Positions 57,322-64,000 of a DNA stretch of 64,000 nucleotides are shown piece after piece. The stretch comes from Blastocladiella emersonii ATCC 22665 (Eukaryota > Blastocladiomycota > Blastocladiomycetes > Blastocladiales > Blastocladiaceae). The DNA lies in the NCBI GenBank assembly GCA_025594325.1, contig JANHCV010000016.1:310001-374000 (forward strand). Reading direction: 5' to 3'. The position numbers were made by a program, and so were the translations under genes. Positions within the stretch are counted from its first letter, which is position 1. Each line of letters opens with the position of its first letter. Below the pieces are notes generated by a model, which did not search any database, was not told the DNA's origin, and saw nothing but the letters and a program-made list of their open reading frames with translations.

Positions 57322-59519
57322 CTACTGTCGGTGCGCGTGCCGCGCCCGCTGCTGCTGCTGGTGCTGCGGTGGCAGCGGAAGTGGAAGTGGCTGCTGCTGC
57401 TGCCGCACCCCACCGACGGCGGCTGCCCAGACGCGCGCCGAGACGAGCCACGCGGCGTCCTCGACGACGACGCTGGTGCGCCCGCCCGCGCGCCCGGTGT
57501 CGTGCACGACCCACGCCGTCGCGAGCGGGCCGGGCGGGATCGCGAGCCCGGGCGCGAGGACGACCGCGACCACCTCGTCCTCCTCCTCTTCACCCTCGGG
57601 ACTCGCCACGACCATCGTCGCACGATCCACCGCGACCCCGCGCCGCGGCGCGACGATCCACGCGCGCCACGCGAGCGGGTCCATGGCGAGCGCGGCGCAC
57701 GCGCCCTCGAGCGCCGCGACGGCGTCGGACGTTGCGCGGAGCGCTGCCTGCACCTGCTCCATGGCGATCGGGACCGCGGCGGCGGTGCTCTCGTCGTGCG
57801 CCGGGGTGCATGCCTCGTATAGCGCGCGCCGTGCGGCGTCCACGTCGCGCCGCGCTGTAGAGCCGCCACCGGACGCGGCGAGCCGCGGGGCCAGGTCGCC
57901 GAGGAGGATTCCGACCCACCGCTTGAGGAGCAGTGCGCGGACCGCGGTCGCGACGGCTGCGCGGGACCACCGGCGCGTCGTGTGCTGCGCGTGGCTGTGG
58001 CTGTGGTGTCGCTCCGGGTACCGCTGCTCGCCGTGATGACGGTGGTGGTGGTGCGACTGGCTCCGCGCGATCGTCGGCGCGCCGGGCGGCAGCTCAGCCT
58101 CGACCTCGCCCGCCCACGCGTTGGCCCACGCGCGGTTGCCCTCGACCATGCGCACCGCGGTATCGAGCGTCGCCTCGAGCGTCGACAGTAGCGCATGGTA
58201 CGCGCCGCGTACACGGTCCATGGCCGCGAGCTGCGCGCCGTCGACGGCGGCCGGCGGGAGCATCGTGGGCTCGGCAAAGAGAGTCGCGCCAAACTGTTGC
58301 CGCCCGCTGCTCCGCTGGCGCTCGGCGATACTGCGCGGGTCAGGGTGATGGTGCGCGGTCTCGATGGCGGACGGCGGGACCGAGTGCAGCGGCGGCATCC
58401 CCGTGCGCGGCGGGCCGGGGTACCGCGGCCACGTCGACGAGGTGGGTGCCGAGCCGCCGATCATGGCGCCCGTGAGGGGAACTACACATTTCGCCGCCGC
58501 GTCAGCGACACCGCTTCAATCACCATCACCCCGCGCGCGTGAGACGTACCAGGCCCGCCGCTCGTGTGCTGGATCGACATCGGCGTCGACAACCTCGAGT
58601 CCATGGACATGGCCTCGCCGCTGCTCCCTCCTCCCTTACTGCTTGCGGGCCCGCGGCGACGACGGCGCCGCCGCTGCCGCCGCCACACGAGCATCGCGCC
58701 GACGACGACGGCGAGCAGCGCGAGCGACACGGCGAGCCCGACGATCAGCGGGAGCTGAGACCGCAGCGTGCCGCCGGACGACGACGCGATGGCCACGTCG
58801 CTGCTTGTCGGTTTGCGCGTCGGGTCGGCTGGTTTCGCGGCGGCGGGCGGCTCGGTGAACTCGGTCGGCGACGCGTCCTGCACCATGGCCGACGCGGGGT
58901 CGGTCTCGGTCTCGGTCTCAGTCTCGGTCGGCGTTGCCGACGTCGTCGTCGTGCTCGCATGCTCGGGCGCCGGAACGAACGGACACACCGCCGCTGGATC
59001 GACCGCGAGCCCGTCGCCCTCGCGGCGGAGGCACCCGAGCGGCGCGCTCACACCCTCCGCCGGCGGGAGCCCCGCGACGGCGCACCCGAACACGATCGGT
59101 GTTCCGTCAGGCACGACGTCGCGGGCGCACTCGACGGGCGAGTCGAGGTCCGAGGCGCACGCGAGCCGCATGTCCCCGAGATTGAAGCTGCCCGGGACCA
59201 CGGCCCACGGCGACCCGGGCGCCGTCGTCGTGCACTGCAGCACGCCGGCCGTGCTCAGGATGCACCCGGCGAACCCGTTGGGCGCGGCTGGGAGCACGTC
59301 GCCAACGTTGCGCACGGGCGGGGACGCGGGGACGGGGCATGCGTTGCTGCTGGGTGGTGGTTGTTCCATGGTTTCGGCAGAATGGACATGAGGTCGCTTC
59401 GCTTCGTTTGTGAATGTGATCGGGGAGAGGTTGGGCAGGGGGCCGCGGCGCGGCAGGTTCCAAACGGTAGGAGTGGTGCCAAGTTGCGCAGCGATGGCCG
59501 CGGCGGCCGCGATGGCCAT
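57322..59519 (-). CDS. Single-pass membrane protein with large cytosolic domain, function unknown
   Basis: Two frames that look like adjacent genes are joined by a perfect local-type intron (58482-58549, donor gtacgt, CTGAC branch, acceptor gtag). The exons are 58550-59519 and 57322-58481, giving about 709 residues. An ectodomain with cysteines (GFAGCILSTAGVLQCTTT, CASDLDSPVECARD, GCAVAGLPP, GCLRREGDG) is followed by a Thr/Glu-rich stalk (TPTETETETETD). A TM follows (LPLIVGLAVSLALLAVVVGA), then a basic stop-transfer (WRRQRRRRRRR). The cytosolic part of about 420 residues includes a helical region (MDRVRGAYHALLSTLEATLD) and a His-rich loop. I do not recognise it. The start is uncertain: the ATG at 59519 gives a weak Ala-rich signal-like stretch, and a signal exon further upstream is possible. 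Confidence 0.7.
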
Positions 59520-59674
59520 GGCCACGGCCACCGTTTGGAGCTATCGCCGGCACGAGTCGATTCCATTCCCATTTTGATACATTTTCGATGCGCGAGACAC
59601 GTACGGATAGCAAAACAAACGGAACAGTAAATACAGCTAACAAAATCCTCCTAAACCACCTCGCGAGCCAACGA

Positions 59675-60751
59675 TTACGCGTTGAACTCGGACTTGCCCT
59701 CGACGTAGTCCTCGAGCACGTTGCGGTCCTTGAACGGCCGCTTGCCGAGCAGCGTGACCATGTCGTCGCGCGAGATCACCTCCTTGGCGAGCAGCTCCTG
59801 GGCCACCTTCTCGACGTCGTCGCGGTGCTTGGTGATGAGGTCGACGGTGCGCTGGTACATGTCGGCGACAAAGACGCGCGCCTCCTCGTCGATCAGGCGC
59901 GCCGTCTCCTCCGAGTACGGCTTGGTGAAGGACTGCTCCTGCTGCGAGTTCGGGTACGCGAGCTGCCCGACCTTGGCGTTCATGCCGAGCTCCGTGATCA
60001 TGCGGTACGTCAGGCCCGTCACCTTCTTGAGGTCGTCGTGCGCGCCCGTCGTGATCGACTCGAAGAACACCTGCTCGGCCGCGCGCCCGCCCAGCGTCAT
60101 GCACACGCGGTCGCGCAGCTGCTCGGTCGAGTGCAGGTGCAGGTCCTTGGGCAGGTACTGCGCGTACCCGAGCGCGCCCGACCCGCGCGGGATGATGGAC
60201 ACCTTGAGCAGCGGGTCCGTGTGCTCCATGTACCACCCGACGACCGCGTGCCCGGCCTCGTGGTACGCCACGATCTTCTTTTCCTCGGGAGACAGCACCT
60301 TGGACTTTTTCTCGAGCCCGGCAATCACGCGCTCGATGGCCTGCTCAAAGTGCGCCATGGTCACGCACGACGCGCCGTACCGCGCGGCCACGAGCGCCGC
60401 CTCGTTGCATACGTTGTGGATGTCGGCGCCCGCGAACCCGGGCGTCAGCGCCGCGAGTTTGCGCACCAGCCGGTCCATGTCCTGCTCGGGGTCGACCTTG
60501 ATCGGGCCCAGGTGCACGCGGAAGATCTGCTGCCGCCCGTTGATGTCGGGGCGGTCGATGGTGATGTGGCGGTCGAACCGGCCGGGCCGCATCAGCGCCG
60601 CGTCGAGCACGTCGGGCCGGTTGGTACCCGCGAGGATCACCACGTGCTCCGACGACCCGAACCCGTCGATCTCGACCAGGATCTGGTTGAGCGTCGACTC
60701 GCGCTCGTCGTTCCCGCCAAAGGAACCGCCGCGGCCGCGCGCCTTGCCGAT

Positions 60752-60784
<33 letters not shown>

Positions 60785-62146
60785 CGCGTGCTTGCGCGCC
60801 TCGCTGAACAGGTCGCGCACGCGCGACGCGCCCACGCCGACAAACATCTCGACGAACTCGGACCCGGACACGGAGAAGAAGGGCACGCCCGCCTCGCCCG
60901 CCGTCGCCTTGGCGAGCTATACAGGCGAACGAATGATAGTCAGCGTTACTGCTCCGGGATCTCCCGCTCTCGGCTGACGACGCCGGCAAAGAAAGAAAAA
61001 ACGCACCAGGGTCTTGCCGGTCCCGGGAGGCCCCGAGAGGATGGCGCCGCGCGGGATCTTGGCGCCGAGCTTCTCGTAGATGGTCGGGTCCTTAAGGAAC
61101 TTGACAAACTCCATGATCTCCTCCTTGGCCTCGTCGACGCCGGCCACGTCCTTGAACTTGACGGTCACCTGGTTCTCCTGGTTGAACATCTTGGCGCGCG
61201 ACTTGCCCATGCCGAGGATGCCGCCGGGCCCGCCGGACCCGCCGCTCATGGTGCGGCGGCTCATCCAGATGAGCCCACCGAGGAGCAGCAGCGTGGGGGC
61301 GAAGCTGAGCAGGGCACCGACAATGTTGGGGCGGTTGATGTGGGTGACGCGCAGGCGCTCGCGCGACGGGATGCCGAGCTCGCGCTGGGCCTCGTCGAGC
61401 CGCGACTCGAACGCGTCCGGGTTGCTGATGGTGAAGGAGAACTGGTGGCCCGACCGGCGCAGCGACGGGTTCTCAGCGAAATGCGGGGCGTCGGGGCGCA
61501 GGTAGACGAGGACCGTCGACTTGTTCACGATCTCGACGCGGTCGACGGCGCCGCGGTCCAGCATCGACGCGCGGAACTCCTGGAAGGTGGTCTGCTGCGC
61601 GCCCTTGTCGGACCCGTTGCTGGTGAAGAAGGCCAGCAGCGCCAGCGACACGAGCAGCGACAGCGCCGCGTTCACGTTGATCGCCACGCTGTTCTCGGGG
61701 ATCGGCGGCTGCGGCGGCTTCTTGGGCCCCGACGGCTCGCCGTCAGCGTCCTCGTCCGACTGCTTGTCGTCCTTCTTCTTCTTCTTGCCCTTGTCGGCCT
61801 TGCCGTCCTCGTCGTCCTTCTTGGGCTGCTTCTTGCCGCCGTCCTCCTCGCTCTCGGACGCGGACGACGACGACGACTTCTTGCTGGCGGACTTGGCGTC
61901 CTTGCCAAAGAAGTTGCCGAACCCGCGCGGTGGTGGCTCGGACTTGGTGGCGCGCAGCGCCGAGTGCGAGAAGGCGCGCATGGACGCGGCGGCAGCGAGC
62001 GGCGTCCGGGCAGCGGGACGGGCGAGCGCCAGGCGCGCAGCAGCAGTCGCGGGCGCGATGGGCGCATGGCGCGAGCACGACATGGTCGACGCGAGGCGCG
62101 CTCGGGGCGCGCCGCCGGCGCGGGCGGCGAGCAGGCGGGACAGCAT
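59675..62146 (-). CDS. AFG3: Mitochondrial m-AAA protease subunit, Afg3/Yta12 (FtsH) family
   Basis: An inner-membrane ATP-dependent zinc protease that degrades misfolded membrane proteins and matures ribosomal protein L32. Exons 61007-62146 and 59675-60916 give 793 residues; the 90-nt intron (donor gtgcgt, CTGAC branch, acceptor atag) lies just after Walker A. In order: an Arg/Ala-rich presequence; a Lys/Glu/Asp-rich stretch; TM1 at about 155-176 and TM2 at about 275-295 around the intermembrane-space domain; and Walker A GPPGTGKT at about 372-379. Walker [10 protein letters not shown], the second region of homology and the protease motif HEAGH (about residue 599) follow. All catalytic residues are present. 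Afg3 is favoured over Yta12 by overall similarity only. It is divergent from the orphan gene at 62444. Confidence 0.93.
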
Positions 62147-62443
62147 GTTGGCGATGGCGATCAGTTGATGCGTTGCGATGCGTAGAGTGTACGGGGGCGG
62201 GCGATACGGGAGCGTATGCGCCGCGGGTGGGGGGAGAGCGGCGAGGCGACGTGGAGCACCGTGTTGACGCAAAGGATGACTGATGTTCGCGACGGCCGAT
62301 CGCCCGACAGACGTGGCAGGCGCCCCCGCGGCTGTTCGACTCGGACCAGGGGGACTTAGCCCCCCTGCTCGGACTGCTCCGCCGGCGCGAGCAGCGACTC
62401 TCCCCTGCCCGCGCGGGCGAACCATCACCCGCGCGAGCGCTCC

Positions 62444-63250
62444 ATGCAACACATGACCATGAGCAACTGCGCCGAGGATGTATCCCGCGAAACTGCGGCC
62501 GCGGGCCACGCGGCAGCGCTCGCCGACCCGCCGGCGGACCCCATCGCCGAGGACTTCTCCGACTACGCCGCGACCCAGCTCGACGCGGTCCTGGGCGTGC
62601 TCCAGATGCACCTGGAGTCTGCAGACCCCTTCGAGCTCCAGACCCGTCCCTTCCGCATCACGCCCGACCTCGTCACGGGGATCATCGCCTTGCTCGAGCG
62701 CTGTGGTATGACCCACGAGGAGCAGGACGCAGTCCTCGGCCGCATCGAGTCGGCATTCCATTTTTGGTACCAGAGGCAACCGATGGACCTGTACTATCTC
62801 GCCCGCCCGGAAGGCGCCAACGGTTTCCTCAAGGACCGGGCGCGCGCGTTCGCCAGGGACCTCAACCGCGCCGTGTGCCAGTCGCTGCCGCGCGAGTTCC
62901 GCCGGCTCGTCACGGGCGTCGCCAAGATCGACTCTCTCCTCCATCCCAATGCCCCGCCCGAAAAGATCGCCTGGGCGTGGACGCGCGAGGAGGTCCTGTC
63001 CCGTATTGGCGGCGATCAGTTTGAAGACGGCGGCGAGCAGCTCGTGTACGGGGTTGCTGCTGCGTCAAAGGTGCGCAGCGAGTCGGCCGCGCACGCCGAC
63101 AGCGACGACGAGCTCGAGGTGGACGTCAAGATGGGTGCTGCGGCACTTGCGACCCGCGCACTGCTCCGCTTGGTCGCTGAGCAGATGGTGTTCGTCGGCA
63201 GGCTCCCTGTTGACTACGAGCTGCCAGCGCCACTTCCCCAATTTCCGTGA
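62444..63250 (+). CDS. Orphan acidic protein, function unknown
   Basis: A 268-residue single-exon protein that I do not recognise. It is predicted to be largely helical, with conserved-looking blocks such as FRITPDLVTGIIALLERCGM, SAFHFWYQRQPMDLYYLARP and SLPREFRRLVTGVAKIDSLL. An acidic patch (DSDDELEVD) precedes the end. No signal peptide, TM or known motif is seen. The start could be the Met at 62444 or the one at 62456. It is divergent from the m-AAA protease gene (297 bases apart) and convergent with the tRNA methyltransferase gene. Confidence 0.6.
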   Translation: MQHMTMSNCAEDVSRETAAAGHAAALADPPADPIAEDFSDYAATQLDAVLGVLQMHLESADPFELQTRPFRITPDLVTGIIALLERCGMTHEEQDAVLGRIESAFHFWYQRQPMDLYYLARPEGANGFLKDRARAFARDLNRAVCQSLPREFRRLVTGVAKIDSLLHPNAPPEKIAWAWTREEVLSRIGGDQFEDGGEQLVYGVAAASKVRSESAAHADSDDELEVDVKMGAAALATRALLRLVAEQMVFVGRLPVDYELPAPLPQFP

Positions 63251-63429
63251 GAGCTCCATAAAGTGTGGGTTGGCCATCGAAAACACCCGGATTCAACGCG
63301 GTTGAGACGCGCACAACACCTTGTCACTGACGCGCTCGGCCCTCAGCTTGTTCCTTAAAGCTTGCACCATCAAAGAGTCAAGTACGGAATGCTAATTTAT
63401 ATATATAAGCGAGCTCTCCCAAACGACGT

Positions 63430-64000
63430 CTACGCAGTCGAGGTCTCCTCGGACTTGCTCTCGACCTCCTCCGCCGCCGCGGTCTCGGCAGCAGCAGAAG
63501 CAGCGGCAGCAGCCGCAGCGGCCTTGGCCTCCTGCTTGGCCGCCTTCGCCGCCGCGGCCTTGGCCATCTGGCGGACGCGCTGCTCCTCGATCTCGGCACG
63601 CTCCGCGTCCGTGAGCATGGGCCGCGACAGGACGCACACGACCTCCATGTGCTTGGTGTGCGGGAACATGTCGACGGTGCAGGCGCGGTCGAGGACAAAC
63701 GGCTCGCCGGGGAACGAGTTGGACGAGGGGCGGATCAGGTCGACAATGTTCTGCTTGCCCTGGTTGATGTCGCACGACACGAACACGACGCGCGAGATGG
63801 CGCGGCACGCCTTGATGGCCTTGATCACCGACTTGTGCACGCCGGTCCGCGGCGGGTCGAGCACCGCAATGATCTCGCCGTACTCGTGCGACTTGTGCAG
63901 CATCTGGTCCATGAGCTTCTCGGCGGGGCCCGCACGGTACTCGGCGTTGGTCACGCCGTTGCGCGCCGCGTTGGCCCGCGCGTTCTCGATCGCGTCCTCG
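63430..64000 (-). CDS. tRNA (uracil-5)-methyltransferase, TRMT2A-like, C-terminal part
   Basis: The gene runs off the right edge; the visible 190 codons begin EDAIENARANAARNG. They contain the SAM-dependent RNA m5U methyltransferase motifs AVLDPPRTGVHKSVIKAI and VVFVSCDINQGKQNIVDL, where the Cys of VSC is the expected catalytic nucleophile. DMFPHTKHMEVVCVLSR is the typical end of the fold. TRMT2A makes m5U54 in the T loop of cytosolic tRNA, and the VSC form points to the eukaryotic TRMT2A class rather than to bacterial TrmA. A C-terminal extension of about 60 residues is Ala/Lys/Glu-rich (probably helical). Confidence 0.85.
   Translation of the reverse strand, partial: EDAIENARANAARNGVTNAEYRAGPAEKLMDQMLHKSHEYGEIIAVLDPPRTGVHKSVIKAIKACRAISRVVFVSCDINQGKQNIVDLIRPSSNSFPGEPFVLDRACTVDMFPHTKHMEVVCVLSRPMLTDAERAEIEEQRVRQMAKAAAAKAAKQEAKAAAAAAAASAAAETAAAEEVESKSEETSTA

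Overview
This 64 kb window is nuclear DNA of a zoosporic, early-diverging fungus with high GC content; I infer Blastocladiomycota or a close chytrid relative. Fungal protein families dominate: a Yhm2-type citrate carrier, Fmp27, Kcs1-like kinase, Utp30 and m-AAA protease. There is also a kinesin-13, a family usual in flagellated lineages and lost from most higher fungi. Genes are split by short introns (mostly 55-90 nt) with a very uniform grammar: donor GTRCG, branch site CTGAC or CTAAC, acceptor YAG. I used that grammar, plus protein homology and reading frame, to join exons. Third codon positions are so G/C-rich that the antisense strands of real genes also stay open; those long antisense frames are not genes.

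Layout. 1-10.6 kb: 3' part of RPN11 (+), citrate carrier YHM2 (-), a large orphan membrane protein (+), and RPL5 (-) with a box C/D snoRNA of the snR60/U80 family in its intron. 10.9-25 kb: inositol-polyphosphate kinase (-), F-box/WD40 protein (-), mitochondrial GGQ release-factor-like protein (+), and a PUF RNA-binding protein (+). 25.8-28.1 kb: an F-box-like orphan in a less GC-rich island, with an apparent frameshift. 29.7-36.6 kb: SAM-kinesin-13 (+), a probable Gon7 KEOPS subunit (-) divergent from a Cache-like membrane sensor (+), and UTP30 (-). 36.9-46.3 kb: a six-exon FMP27/BLTP2-type lipid-transfer protein (-). 47-50.5 kb: a small orphan, a GPI-type secreted Cys-rich protein, and a degraded Fanzor/TnpB-like nuclease remnant (all -). 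50.5-64 kb: cytosolic SHMT, PRL phosphatase, two single-pass Cys-rich membrane proteins and an AFG3-type m-AAA protease (all -), a small orphan (+), and the 3' end of a TRMT2A-like tRNA methyltransferase (-).

The genes are mostly unrelated housekeeping functions and form no operon-like system. Common themes are protein turnover (RPN11, F-box, m-AAA), translation (RPL5, snoRNA, UTP30, GGQ factor, TRMT2A, KEOPS) and cell-surface proteins. The observations most worth following are the snoRNA, the Fanzor remnant, a recurring promoter element (CACGTG next to CGAGACRCG), the Cache-like receptor without an output domain, and a membrane-protein gene recovered by joining two reading frames. No CRISPR array, rRNA or convincing tRNA gene was seen.
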